Shown: positions 7,750 to 15,956, numbered from the stretch's first letter. The stretch: 64,000 nucleotides of DNA from JAIWNK01 sp964453115 (GCA_964453115.1 CAYVRT010000010.1:40134-104133); one strand, 5' to 3'. The notes: generated by a model not told the origin, from the letters alone. Numbers and translations are program-made.

Positions 7750-8457
7750 TCAAATCGGCGGCCAGGGATAGGACCGTTCGTGAGGATTGGGCAGGGGAAA
7801 GGTCTGCGTTTTGAGCAGGCCGTGGGCGCGGCGCAACAGGGCCCGAATTTCGCCCGGACGTAGCAGTGGGGAGAGTGTGCTGCGCAGGTTGGCTTCTTCA
7901 TCGAGCAGGCGCTGCACATCCTTCAGCAATTCGATCGGGATGGGCTGTCCGGCAAAATCCCAGATGACAGTGCGTAGTTTCGGTTCGGTGTGAAAGCAAA
8001 TGCCATGATCAATTGCCCATAATTGATCGTTCTCGTCCAGCAGCAGATGGCCGCCCTTGCGGTCGGCATTGTTGAGCAGCAGGTCAAAGAGGGCAATGGG
8101 GCGCAGGCGTTGGCGATGTTCAGCATCCAGGGTGAAGTAATGCTGCTGTGGGTTGTGAACGATGAAGCGCTGTAATGCGCCGGGGCCATGCGGCAGCTTG
8201 CGCCGGCGGTAGACTGTTTCGGGGACAAGCTGCCAGCCAAGACACTCGCTCACCAGGTAGGCAGCGACTTCACGGCGGGTGAGGGTGCGGGCGGGAAAAT
8301 CCCACAGCGGACGTTCACCGCGTGTTGGCTTATAAACAGCCAGAAAGGGTGTCGCGCTTTGCATTTCCACCAGAAAGGTGTGGTTGGAACTGTTGACGAA
8401 TTGCCCACGCAGTTGTACGGGAGCTTCTTGCAGGATGGGCAGCGCTTCAGCGGGCAT
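7750..8457 (-). CDS. SCO1664-family protein (PI3/PI4-kinase-like fold)
   Basis: A 235-aa soluble protein with features of the SCO1664 family: LRGQFVNSSNHTFLVE near the start, AVYKPTRGERPLWDFP, and a catalytic-loop-like ALFDLLLNNADRKGGHLLLD followed by WAIDHGICFH. This family was noted as distantly related to phosphatidylinositol 3-/4-kinases. It occurs mainly in Actinobacteria and also in Chloroflexi, usually beside DUF3090, exactly as here (14-base gap). The Asp/Asn of NNADRKGGH and the Asp of AIDHG could serve as kinase catalytic and metal residues. The substrate is unknown. The start ATG 8457 avoids running into DUF3090. Confidence 0.85.
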   Translation of the reverse strand: MPAEALPILQEAPVQLRGQFVNSSNHTFLVEMQSATPFLAVYKPTRGERPLWDFPARTLTRREVAAYLVSECLGWQLVPETVYRRRKLPHGPGALQRFIVHNPQQHYFTLDAEHRQRLRPIALFDLLLNNADRKGGHLLLDENDQLWAIDHGICFHTEPKLRTVIWDFAGQPIPIELLKDVQRLLDEEANLRSTLSPLLRPGEIRALLRRAHGLLKTQTFPLPNPHERSYPWPPI

Positions 8458-8471
8458 GGTCTTTGGGGCGT

Positions 8472-8999
8472 CTAATGCTTGTGGCCGTTTTTCTTGGGAC
8501 AAAAATGTCCGGTGGGGGCGATGGGTTCGCCGCATTGCGGGCAAATGGCGCGTCCCCGGCTGGCGAGTTCGACACTCCAGCGAGCCAGTGCCAGCATTTG
8601 GGCGCGCGTGGCCCAGAAACGCACAATGCTTCGGTCTTCTGGGTTTTCTGTGCCGATTGGCACTTCGCGGGCAATCAGGCACATCTGGTCGCGCAGTTCA
8701 TCGTAGGCCAGGCCCATTTCTCCAACCCGGAAGAGCGGGTCGAAGGGCGGTAGGAGGTGCATTTGCAGTTCGTCGTAGGTGGCTGTGGGGCTGGGCAGTT
8801 CCGGCTGCCGTTGGGTAATTTCGAGCAGGAATTCTTCAATCCCAATAGCCAGGGTTTGAATTTGGATTTTTTCAACCAGTAAGGTAATGACCTGGTCCTC
8901 TTTTCTGCCCTGGAGGTAGAAAACACGTTCGCCGGGTTGTCCTACGGCATCTACGCTGATCTGAGAAACGGGGTCTAGCTCAAGGTTGTAAGTGGGCAT
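8472..8999 (-). CDS. DUF3090-family protein
   Basis: A 175-aa protein whose ending is diagnostic: CPQCGEPIAPTGHFCPKKNG, a four-Cys/His zinc-binding-like tail matching the DUF3090 C-terminus. The body (GERVFYLQGRKEDQVITLLVEK, RIGEMGLAYDE-type region, RSIVRFWATRAQML) also fits the family. The function is unknown. In Actinobacteria it sits with an SCO1664-family gene and a histidine-phosphatase-type gene, so a pathway involving phosphotransfer is suspected. ATG 8999 was selected because the known N-terminus (MPTYNLELDP) starts there. It is the first gene of the operon that runs to folKP. Confidence 0.88.
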   Translation of the reverse strand: MPTYNLELDPVSQISVDAVGQPGERVFYLQGRKEDQVITLLVEKIQIQTLAIGIEEFLLEITQRQPELPSPTATYDELQMHLLPPFDPLFRVGEMGLAYDELRDQMCLIAREVPIGTENPEDRSIVRFWATRAQMLALARWSVELASRGRAICPQCGEPIAPTGHFCPKKNGHKH

Positions 9000-9167
9000 G
9001 GTTTCAACTTTCTTTGAATGAGGATTTGGACTGTTTTTCAATCGCATCGTCTTTCTGCATTATATCCCAAACAAGTTGATTGTGCCTTGCAAAAGCGAGT
9101 GGACTTTCTCTTGTGGATTGGTGTACAATTGAAAAGTTTTGGCAATTAATGAAAAGGAGATAGTGAA

Positions 9168-9944
9168 ATGATGGGATGGGTTGAGCAAAAAACGGGGCTT
9201 TTAACGGAATTGGATGGGCATTTGGCAGTGCAGGCGGTTTTGGAGGGGCGAGCAGCGGGGCGTTGGTTTGCATGTGGGGATAGCCAACTGCTTTGGACGG
9301 GGCACCGGGTTTATCTTGGCAATCCGCAATCGGGGGCAATAGCTTTTGCCGATTGGCTGCGCCGGGTTGCGCTTCCACAGGCTGAGGGCGGGCTGATTTT
9401 TTACTGTCCGCAGCCGGGCTGGAAGGCGGCTTTGACCGAGGGCCTGGCTGGTCATCTGGTCTATGAGACGCGCCACGCGCAATATGCGCTGCGTCAACGG
9501 CGTTTTTGCGCTGCGGAACTGACGCAGCCGGGCTATGAACTGCGCATGGTGGATGCCGATTTGATGGCACAGACTGGTTTGTTGGGGATCGACGCGTTGG
9601 CAGAGGAACTGTGTTCGGAACGTAGCTCGGTGGCCGATTTTTTGGCACACAGCTTCGGCTTTGTGTTGTTGCATCAGAGTGCGATTGTGGGCTGGTGCCT
9701 GTCGGAGTACAATTGTTCGCTGGGGTGTGAGATTGGAATAGCGACGACTGAGCAGCATCAGCGGCGCGGCCTGGCAACCTGGATGACGACAGCCTTTTTG
9801 GAAGAGGCTGAGCAGCGCGGTGTTGCACAGGTTGGCTGGCATTGTTTTGCTCGCAACCTGCCTTCGGCGGCAACTGCATTGCGGGCGGGCTTTGAGAAGG
9901 TGCGGGAAGTGGATGTGACGGTAGTGGAGCTTTCGCCGCAGTAG
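9168..9944 (+). CDS. GNAT-family N-acetyltransferase
   Basis: A protein of 258 aa. The C-terminal half is a GNAT domain with the acetyl-CoA-binding motif A (GIATTEQHQRRGLATWMTTA) and a downstream NLPSAATALRAGFEKV helix. The N-terminal half (about 110 residues) is a different alpha/beta domain, the layout of the two-domain GNAT_acetyltran group (Pfam PF12746). The substrate cannot be predicted. The Shine-Dalgarno AAAAGGAG precedes ATG 9168. It is monocistronic, divergent from DUF3090, and convergent with the sugar transferase, with 5 bases between the stops. Confidence 0.8.
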   Translation: MMGWVEQKTGLLTELDGHLAVQAVLEGRAAGRWFACGDSQLLWTGHRVYLGNPQSGAIAFADWLRRVALPQAEGGLIFYCPQPGWKAALTEGLAGHLVYETRHAQYALRQRRFCAAELTQPGYELRMVDADLMAQTGLLGIDALAEELCSERSSVADFLAHSFGFVLLHQSAIVGWCLSEYNCSLGCEIGIATTEQHQRRGLATWMTTAFLEEAEQRGVAQVGWHCFARNLPSAATALRAGFEKVREVDVTVVELSPQ

Positions 9945-9949
9945 AAAAT

Positions 9950-10576
9950 CTATTTCTCGGGTGGATTGGTTCCCAAAAATTCGCTGGCGGTGGCCTGTCC
10001 GGGCTGCTCAATGCCTTCGCGCTTCAGTACCTTCCAGATGGTGAGGAAGAGAATTTTGATATCCAGCCATAGCGAACGATGATCCACGTACCAGACATCC
10101 AGGCGGAATTTTTCTTCCCAGGTGATGGCGTTACGGCCATGAATTTGGGCCCAGCCGGTGATGCCGGGCGGCACTTCGTGACGGCGCATTTGTTCGGGGG
10201 TGTAGCGTTTCAGATAGGTCACCAACAGCGGGCGCGGCCCAACCAGGCTCATTTCGCCGCGCAGTACGTTCCAAAGCTCGGGTAATTCATCCAGGCTGGT
10301 GGCACGCAAAACACGGCCCAGGCGCGTCAGGCGTTCTGCATCGGGCAGGGGGCTGCCATCTGTTGCTTGGGCATTACTCATTGTGCGGAATTTGAACAGG
10401 CGGAAAATGCGTCCCTGGTAGCCTGGGCGGGGTTGGATAAAAAAGATCGGTGACCCCAGGCCCACGCGCACCAACAGAGCAACAAGGGCCATGAGCGGCA
10501 GGCTGAAGGGGAGGGATAACACAACCAGCAACAGATCCAGGATGCGCTTGAGGCCTAGAGAGAAAGATTTGCTCAT
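9950..10576 (-). CDS. Polyprenyl-phosphate sugar phosphotransferase
   Basis: A 208-aa monotopic enzyme of the bacterial sugar transferase family (PglC/WcaJ catalytic domain). It has one N-terminal membrane helix (about residues 10-40), then FRLFKFRTM, the catalytic Asp-Glu pair in ATSLDELPELWNVLRGEMS, LVGPRPL and PGITGWAQIHGRN. It moves a sugar-1-phosphate from a UDP-sugar to undecaprenyl phosphate, the first step of capsule, exopolysaccharide or glycan assembly. It is the short form without the four extra N-terminal helices of WcaJ. No other glycan genes adjoin it. ATG 10576 is preferred to 10618, which overlaps the divergent promoter region. Confidence 0.92.
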   Translation of the reverse strand: MSKSFSLGLKRILDLLLVVLSLPFSLPLMALVALLVRVGLGSPIFFIQPRPGYQGRIFRLFKFRTMSNAQATDGSPLPDAERLTRLGRVLRATSLDELPELWNVLRGEMSLVGPRPLLVTYLKRYTPEQMRRHEVPPGITGWAQIHGRNAITWEEKFRLDVWYVDHRSLWLDIKILFLTIWKVLKREGIEQPGQATASEFLGTNPPEK

Positions 10577-10609
10577 AGCCTGATTGTACCAAAAACTGAC
10601 CGTGTGCGT

Positions 10610-10615
10610 TATAAT
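10610..10615 (+). promoter_or_regulatory. -10 box of the selW operon
   Basis: TATAAT lies 37 bases before the selW start codon. No good -35 hexamer is visible at the usual distance (the nearest is TTGTAC, 20 bases upstream), so the promoter may need an activator or an extended contact. Confidence 0.5.
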
Positions 10616-10651
10616 CATTTGATAATTGATTCAATTTTTAGGAGGCCGACC

Positions 10652-10900
10652 ATGCAACTGAAAATTACAATTGCCTATTGCACGGTTTGACACTATCTGC
10701 CCCGTGCTGCCAGTCTGGCAGGAGAATTGTTGAACAGACTTGAAGATCAGATTGAATCGTTAGCCCTCATCCCATCGGATGGTGGGCGGTTTGAAGTGAC
10801 AGTCAATGATCGTTTACTATATTCGAAATTATCCACCATGCGTCATGCCGAGCCTGGCGAAGTGCTGCGCCTGGTGCAATCTTATCTCAAGGAAGGTTGA
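10652..10900 (+). CDS. selW: SelW/Rdx-family selenoprotein (in-frame UGA = Sec)
   Basis: This 82-aa gene is visible only if TGA at 10688-10690 is read as selenocysteine. It starts MQLKITIAYCTV-U-HYLPRA, giving a CxxU redox motif (Cys10, Sec13) after a first beta strand. Thereafter come a helix, SLALIPSDGGRFEVTVND, and RHAEPGEVLRLVQSYLKEG. This is the compact thioredoxin-like Rdx fold of SelW/SelT/SelH. The frame stays open to TGA 10898, and AGGAGG lies 6 bases before ATG. A hairpin fitting the bacterial SECIS rules follows the UGA. selD in the same window is itself a selenoprotein gene. A role in thiol redox is inferred. It is followed after 2 bases by trpS, so it heads the operon. Confidence 0.9.
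10706..10720 (+). promoter_or_regulatory. Predicted bacterial SECIS hairpin in selW
   Basis: CTGCCA (10706-10711), loop GTC, TGGCAG (10715-10720). This perfect 6-bp stem has its loop 21 bases after the UGA and a G as first loop base, within the 16-37-base spacing used for bacterial SECIS elements. It would recruit SelB with Sec-tRNA. Confidence 0.7.
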
Positions 10901-10902
10901 TT

Positions 10903-11904
10903 ATGACACAAAAGAAAGGCCGTGTATTCTCCGGTGCGCGCCCAACCGGGCGGCAGCATCTTGGTAATTATTTGGGGGCGATGAAAAATTATGTGGCTTT
11001 GCAGGCCGAATATGAGTGTATTTACTGCATTGTGGATTTGCACGCCCTGACGACGCTGGAGACGACCTTTGAATTGCGTCAGAACACCTATGAGATGGCG
11101 CTTGACTGGTTGGCGGTGGGGATTCGTCCTGAGGAGAGCATTGTGTTTGTTCAATCTCATGTTCCGCAGGTGACGGAACTGCACACCATTCTTTCCATGG
11201 TCACACCGCTTGGCAAGTTAACCGATTTGCCAACGTTTAAGGAAAAGGTGCGCAGTCAGCCGAACAATGTCAATTATGGCCTGGTTGGGTATCCGGTGCT
11301 GATGACAGCCGATATTGTTCTCTATAAGGCCGGGTTGGTGCCGGTGGGTGTGGATCAGGCGCCGCATATTGAATTTGCGCGTGAAACGGTGCGCTCGTTC
11401 AATCATCGCTATCAAACGACCGCTTTAATTGAGCCGGAGATGAAGGTGACCGAGGTGCCAAAGGTGTTGGGGATTGATGGGCAGCAAAAGATGGGCAAGA
11501 GCCTGGATAATCACATTGAGCTGGCAGCAACTGATCAGGAGACAACGCAGCGGGTGATGAGCATGGTCACCGATCCGCAGCGGATGCGGCGCAGCGACCC
11601 GGGGCGACCGGAGGTTTGCAACGTGTTCACGATGCACAAGGTGTTTTCTCTGGCCGAGGAGGTGAGCATGATTGACACCGAATGCCGCCGGGCGGGGATT
11701 GGCTGTGTGGATTGCAAGAAGCGTTTTGCTGCGAACTTGAATGCACACCTATCATCTTTTCGGGCGCGGCGCGCCGAGCTGGACCAGACGCCGGATGCGG
11801 TTTGGGATGTGTTGTATGATGGTGCCCGGCGCGCCCGACAACTTGCTGAAGCGACGATGGAAGAGGTGCGCGCGGCGATTGGTTTGGCGCCCATGCAGCG
11901 ATGA
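10903..11904 (+). CDS. trpS: Tryptophanyl-tRNA synthetase
   Basis: A 333-aa class Ic aminoacyl-tRNA synthetase. It has an HIGH-type motif (PTGRQHLGNYLGAM), DLHALTT, the Trp-binding region with YPVLMTADIVLY and PVGVDQAPHIEFAR, and a KMSKS-type loop (QQKMGKSLDN). It charges tRNA-Trp in the cytoplasm. ATG 10903 follows an AAGGAAGG Shine-Dalgarno; an upstream in-frame ATA/ATG extension is unnecessary. Its stop overlaps dtd (ATGA). Confidence 0.96.
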   Translation: MTQKKGRVFSGARPTGRQHLGNYLGAMKNYVALQAEYECIYCIVDLHALTTLETTFELRQNTYEMALDWLAVGIRPEESIVFVQSHVPQVTELHTILSMVTPLGKLTDLPTFKEKVRSQPNNVNYGLVGYPVLMTADIVLYKAGLVPVGVDQAPHIEFARETVRSFNHRYQTTALIEPEMKVTEVPKVLGIDGQQKMGKSLDNHIELAATDQETTQRVMSMVTDPQRMRRSDPGRPEVCNVFTMHKVFSLAEEVSMIDTECRRAGIGCVDCKKRFAANLNAHLSSFRARRAELDQTPDAVWDVLYDGARRARQLAEATMEEVRAAIGLAPMQR

Positions 11905-12338
11905 GAGCTGTCATTCAGCGTGTAACGCAGGCAAGCGTCACTGTGGAGGGTGGCCTGGTGGGGCAGATTGGCGCTGGACTGCTGATCTTGTTGGGTGTTG
12001 GCCCTGGCGATGATGTGGCGCAGGCACAGCAACTGGCTTATAAAGTGGCGCATTTGCGAATTTTTAGCGATGAAAACGGAAAAATGAACCTGTCCGTGCG
12101 CGATATGGGCGGTGCGGTGCTGGTTGTCTCACAATTTACGCTCTATGCCGATACGCGCAAGGGCCATCGCCCGGCATTTACCGAGGCTGCCCCACCGGAG
12201 ATTGCCCGTCCCCTGTGCGATTCTTTTGTTGCTGCATTACAGCAGCAGGGGCTGCCAACACAGACAGGCGAATTTGGTGCGCACATGCTGGTTGAGCTGA
12301 TCAATGATGGTCCGGTTACAATTTGGATGGAAGTATGA
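11901..12338 (+). CDS. dtd: D-aminoacyl-tRNA deacylase
   Basis: A 145-aa enzyme with the two signature elements of DTD: SQFTLYAD and, near the end, NDGPVT (the cross-subunit Gly-cisPro motif is GP here). It begins MRAVIQRVTQASV as in the family. It hydrolyses D-amino acids wrongly attached to tRNA (and Gly from tRNA-Ala). Overlaps with trpS upstream and the kinase downstream (both ATGA) show tight coupling of translation-fidelity genes. Confidence 0.96.
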   Translation: MRAVIQRVTQASVTVEGGLVGQIGAGLLILLGVGPGDDVAQAQQLAYKVAHLRIFSDENGKMNLSVRDMGGAVLVVSQFTLYADTRKGHRPAFTEAAPPEIARPLCDSFVAALQQQGLPTQTGEFGAHMLVELINDGPVTIWMEV

Positions 12339-12907
12339 ACAAAACGTTGATGATCATTTTTAATGGGCCGCCGGCGAGCGGCAAAACGTTGCTCAGCCGT
12401 CGCCTGGCGCATGACCTTAACCTGCCATTGCTGAGCAAAGATGACTTGAAAGAAGCTCTGTTTGATGCCTTGCCCAACGTGCAGCCAGATTGGACACAGC
12501 AATTGGGTGCGGCATGTTTTGAGGCGCTCTTTCGGCTCTTGGAACGGCAGATTCAGGCTGGTGTGCCGGCCTTGATTGTGGAAACTGCGTTTTGGAATGA
12601 GTTGGCGACGGCGCGCTTCTTGGATTTGAAGGCACGCTATCGCATCGAATTCTTGCAATTTTATTGCACTGCCAAAACCGATATTCTCTATCAGCGCGAA
12701 TTGGATCGCCGCGCTTCTGGTGAGCGCCATGCTTGCCATACAGGTAGCACGCTCCTGACGCTGGAGGAATTTCAGACGCTGGTTGAAGGGCCGCGCTATG
12801 CTCGCCTGGAATTGGATGGCAAATTGATGGAGATGGATACAAATGACCTGGCGCGCGTGGATTATATGCACTTGATGCGGGCTGCGGCATTTGCGGTTAA
12901 CCGCTAG
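12335..12907 (+). CDS. P-loop kinase of unknown substrate
   Basis: A 190-aa P-loop protein with Walker A GPPASGKT (residues 11-18) directly at the N-terminus. It then has LLSKDDLKEALFD, a VETAFWNELATARFLDL strand typical of the AAA_33/zeta-like small-molecule kinases, and a lid with RRASGERHACHTGS. The substrate cannot be deduced. ATG 12335 overlaps the dtd stop (ATGA); a TTG at 12323 is the longer alternative. No antitoxin partner is present, so a zeta-toxin role is unlikely. Confidence 0.75.
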   Translation: MNKTLMIIFNGPPASGKTLLSRRLAHDLNLPLLSKDDLKEALFDALPNVQPDWTQQLGAACFEALFRLLERQIQAGVPALIVETAFWNELATARFLDLKARYRIEFLQFYCTAKTDILYQRELDRRASGERHACHTGSTLLTLEEFQTLVEGPRYARLELDGKLMEMDTNDLARVDYMHLMRAAAFAVNR

Positions 12908-14178
12908 TTGTTTGGCGCTGTTTTTACCCAGTTGGAGGGACGCAGGGTGTTGCGTGCCCAGGCCTGTTGGTAGGTATCCCAGAGGGGGTTGGTTTGTTCG
13001 CTGCGCTGGAGCGGATTGCTGCCAAAGCGAAAATTGAAGCCGTGATCGCCTTCTGCCTGTGGCAGCCAGGCGGGGTACCATTGCCAGAGGGCGTAATTCC
13101 AGCCATATTGTTCAAACAGGGCAATTTCGTCACTGATATAGTGCGGGGCATTGGGTGCCCAGCGCACCAGACCAAATTCATTCACGGCCAGTGTCAGGTT
13201 GAGTTGTTGTTGAAAATTGCGTGCCTCTGCAAACGATTCTTCCAGCCAAGCGTGGTCGAATCTGTCTGGTTTTCCGTCATAGTCTACATCAAAGAAGCCG
13301 GGGTAGGTGTGGAGGGGATTGGGAATTTCCTGGTGTGTGTAGGGATGAGGGGCGTAGGCGTGCATTGTGTAGACGATGTGTGACGCATCGAGCGGTTTGA
13401 GGAGAGGCAGCCAGGCTGGGTCGCTGTAGCCATTACCGCCAATCAGGATTGGCGTTTCGGCATCCACACTGCGAATAGCCTGCACAATGTCAGGATACCA
13501 TTGATTCCAGTCATAGTTTGTTCCTGCATAGGTGGCTTGAAACGTTTCCGGATCCCATACATTCAGGCTGGCATTGGAATTGGGTTCGCACATCAGGTCG
13601 TAGCCAATGACAACCGGTGACGCGTGATAGCGTTGGGCGGTGAACTGCCACATCTCAGCCCAGGCATGCTGTGCTGCTTCATCCTGCCAGATGGTTTCAA
13701 CCAGATAGTTTTCTGGTAACCAGTCAGCCGGCCCCAAAATGGCAAACTCGCTGCGCCCTGGCCCGCTGCGGAAAGTGATTACGACAAATAAATCGGCCTC
13801 CGTTGCCATTGCAATCCAGCGGTCGAGGGTAGCAACTGCTTCCTCGTCTACAGAGTAGGGCGGTTCGACGCTGAACAAACCCATGATGGATAGATTGATG
13901 TAGTTGGCGCCCTGTTCAGACAGGCGGTTCAGGTCTTCCTGGGTGTAGGGTGGGCCAAATGGCCCCGGGCCAAGAAATTCGCCGCCATCCACTTCGGGAT
14001 AGACGCGACGTTGGTAGATGTTGGCGCCGCGTAGCCATACACCACCTTGCCAGAGCCCAAATTCATCCTTGGGTAGCTGTTCTTGGGCCGTTGGAGTGGG
14101 GACGAATGGGATGGTGGGTTGGGCTGTGCAGCCGATCAACAGCAATGCTAGCAGAAAGCACAGGCCAAGTTTTTTCAT
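12904..14178 (-). CDS. Secreted GH5-like glycoside hydrolase (lipoprotein)
   Basis: A 424-aa lipoprotein with lipobox LLIGC (Cys17), a short Pro/Thr linker and a TIM-barrel with the GH5/cellulase layout. The predicted acid/base Glu is in YDLMCEPNSN, the nucleophile Glu in LAVNEFGLVRW, and ARG/His-rich strands (YTMHAYAPHPYTHQ) lie between. The residue before the acid/base Glu, usually Asn in GH5, is Cys here. An exo- or endo-beta-glycanase acting outside the cell is likely; the substrate is unknown. It is monocistronic and convergent with the kinase, with a 4-base 3' overlap. Confidence 0.82.
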   Translation of the reverse strand: MKKLGLCFLLALLLIGCTAQPTIPFVPTPTAQEQLPKDEFGLWQGGVWLRGANIYQRRVYPEVDGGEFLGPGPFGPPYTQEDLNRLSEQGANYINLSIMGLFSVEPPYSVDEEAVATLDRWIAMATEADLFVVITFRSGPGRSEFAILGPADWLPENYLVETIWQDEAAQHAWAEMWQFTAQRYHASPVVIGYDLMCEPNSNASLNVWDPETFQATYAGTNYDWNQWYPDIVQAIRSVDAETPILIGGNGYSDPAWLPLLKPLDASHIVYTMHAYAPHPYTHQEIPNPLHTYPGFFDVDYDGKPDRFDHAWLEESFAEARNFQQQLNLTLAVNEFGLVRWAPNAPHYISDEIALFEQYGWNYALWQWYPAWLPQAEGDHGFNFRFGSNPLQRSEQTNPLWDTYQQAWARNTLRPSNWVKTAPNN

Positions 14179-14214
14179 GGTTTGATTATAGCACGCAGGG
14201 TGAGTCGTCTATTG

Positions 14215-14220
14215 TATAAT
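14215..14220 (+). promoter_or_regulatory. -10 box upstream of selD
   Basis: A perfect TATAAT located 31 bases before the GTG start of selD. The matching -35 is weak. It is the only evident promoter element for the selD-deaminase-ggt-uvrC-GTPase run. Confidence 0.5.
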
Positions 14221-14251
14221 AAGGCAATATTCCAGTTGAAACAGGTGAATT

Positions 14252-15319
14252 GTGACCGATTCTGCCCCTGCTCCAAGCGCTCGTCAAATCCGTCTTACCA
14301 GCTATTCAAATTGTGCTGGCTGAGCATCGAAGCTCAATGCGGAAACGCTGGCGCACGTGTTGCGCCCTCTTTCTACGATATTCAACCCGGCAGATTATCC
14401 CGATCTGTTGGTGGGTTTAGACGCGCCAGATGATGCCGCTGTGTGGAAATTGGATGCGGAGCGTGCCCTGATTGTGACAACCGATTTCTTCACACCGGTT
14501 GTGGATGATGCGTATGAGTATGGGGCGATTGCCGCAGTCAACAGCCTTTCAGATGTGTATGCGATGGGTGGGCAGCCAGTTTTGGCGTTGAATATTGCTG
14601 CCCTGCCGCCGCAATTGCCGGTTGAAGTGATGAGTGAAATTTTGCGTGGCGGGGCAGAGGTGGCTCGCCAGGCCGGGGTGGTCATTGCTGGTGGGCATAC
14701 CGTGCAGGATAAGGAGCCAAAGTATGGGCTGGTGGTGATTGGGTTTGTTGATCCGCGGCGGATATTGACCAAAGCAGGCGTGCGCCCTGGGGATTGCCTT
14801 GTGTTGACCAAGCCGCTTGGCGGTGGGGTGACGACGACGGCGCTCAAACGTCAACAGGCGGAGGAGAACGATGTGTTGGAGGCGGTGCAATGGATGAAGC
14901 GGCTCAATCAGCAGGCAAGTGCATTGGCACGGCAATTTGAACTGCGCGCGGCAACCGACATTACCGGGTATAGCTTGCTGGGCCATGCCTGGGAAATGGC
15001 CGCTGCCAGTCAGCTGGGAATGCGCTTTTTCTACGAGGCAATCCCGTTCCTGAGCGGGGCGCGGCGCTATGCTGAAGCGTGGTGCTTTCCGGGGGGGGCG
15101 GCTGATAATCGGCTCTATTTTGAGGCGCATGTGCGGTTTGGCGATGCTCTGGATGAGGCGAGCCGAATGCTGCTTTTTGACCCGCAGACGAGCGGCGGCC
15201 TGCTTTTGGCGGTTCCACCGCAACGCCTGAACGAGTTTTTGGAGGAGGCGCAACGCGTCCAGCAACCGGTTTGGGTGGTAGGCGAAGCATTCACAGGAGA
15301 TGGCATTGAAGTGGTCTGA
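14252..15319 (+). CDS. selD: Selenophosphate synthetase, itself a selenoprotein
   Basis: A protein of 355 aa if TGA 14321-14323 is read as Sec24. The N-terminus IRLTSYSNCAG-U-ASKL aligns with the RLT-YS-AGCGCK motif of SelD: Sec replaces the catalytic Cys17 of E. coli SelD, and Lys27 matches its essential Lys20. The rest has DDAAVW, TTDFFTPVVDD, NSLSDVYAMGG, AGGHTV and DPQTSGGLL. It makes selenophosphate from selenide and ATP, the Se donor for Sec-tRNA. GTG 14252 is the first start after an in-frame stop at 14246-14248, with AGGTGA upstream. A start after the UGA (14357) would delete the active site. selA, selB and selC are outside the window. Confidence 0.95.
14339..14348 (+). promoter_or_regulatory. 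Possible SECIS hairpin in selD
   Basis: GCG-GAAA-CGC forms a small tetraloop hairpin whose loop begins 18 bases after the UGA with G as first loop base. A longer-loop alternative TGCG/CGCA (14338-14355) also fits. The stem is short, so this is weaker than the selW element. Confidence 0.45.
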
Positions 15320-15956
15320 TCTCTCTTTTGCATGGCAAGTGTGTTTAGAAGAAGCCTGGGCTGCTTATTGTGTTGGTTCACTGCCAATTGGCGCGGCGTT
15401 GTTGGATGAGCAGGGGCGTTTGCTGTTGCGAGAGCGTAACCACATTGCTGATCCGGCTCCGTTTGGACGGGTGGGCAACAGTCAACTGGCTCATGCGGAG
15501 CTGAATGTTTTGTTGCAATTGAACCGTGCTGAAATTGTCCCGCATTCCTGTACGTTGTATTCCATTTTGGAACCCTGTCCATTGTGTATGGGTGCTTTTT
15601 ACATGTCTGGTGTGCGCGCCCTGGTGTATGCGGCTCGCGATCCGTATGCTGGTAGCACCAATTTGCTGGGTAAGACGGAATATTTGTCGCGCAAGCCGAT
15701 TCGGGTGCATGGGCCAGAGCCAGCCTTTGAGCCATTGGTGATTGCCTTTCAGGTGGCAGCTCATGCCCAACGCTTTGATTATCAGAAGTGGGCCGATTTC
15801 TATGCATACTGGGCAAGGATTTCATCATCTGCTGAGGCGCACGGGCGTTGGTTGCATGATAGCGGCGAATTGCGGGCCGCAGCTGATGCCGGGTTGGATA
15901 TTATGCGGGTTTTTGACCTGTTGACCCCTCCGGAAGATGAAGGAGGGACAGCATGA
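15300..15956 (+). CDS. Cytidine/deoxycytidylate-type deaminase (TadA-like)
   Basis: A 218-aa zinc deaminase with HAE (AHAELNVLLQL, about residue 64) and PCPLCMGAFYMSG (about 92), the zinc ligands and catalytic Glu of the CMP/dCMP/tRNA-adenosine deaminase fold. It is longer than TadA by about 60 C-terminal residues and lacks clear tRNA-binding hallmarks. It could be a guanine, riboflavin-type or nucleoside deaminase; the substrate is open. ATG 15300 overlaps the end of selD by 20 bases and has AGGAG immediately before it, an unusually short spacing. The stop overlaps ggt (ATGA). Confidence 0.8.
   Translation: MALKWSDLSFAWQVCLEEAWAAYCVGSLPIGAALLDEQGRLLLRERNHIADPAPFGRVGNSQLAHAELNVLLQLNRAEIVPHSCTLYSILEPCPLCMGAFYMSGVRALVYAARDPYAGSTNLLGKTEYLSRKPIRVHGPEPAFEPLVIAFQVAAHAQRFDYQKWADFYAYWARISSSAEAHGRWLHDSGELRAAADAGLDIMRVFDLLTPPEDEGGTA

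Noticed and set aside
10652..10690. selW as a truncated pseudogene ended by TGA
   Set aside because: The frame continues with good codon use and a full Rdx-family body to 10898, a hairpin follows the UGA, and SelD in the same window also uses Sec.
12335..12907. Zeta-toxin of a toxin-antitoxin pair
   Set aside because: No antitoxin gene adjoins and the gene is coupled to dtd; a small-molecule kinase is more likely.
12143..13081. 312-codon minus-strand frame across dtd and the kinase
   Set aside because: Lies antisense to two well-supported genes and runs into the GH5 gene in another frame.
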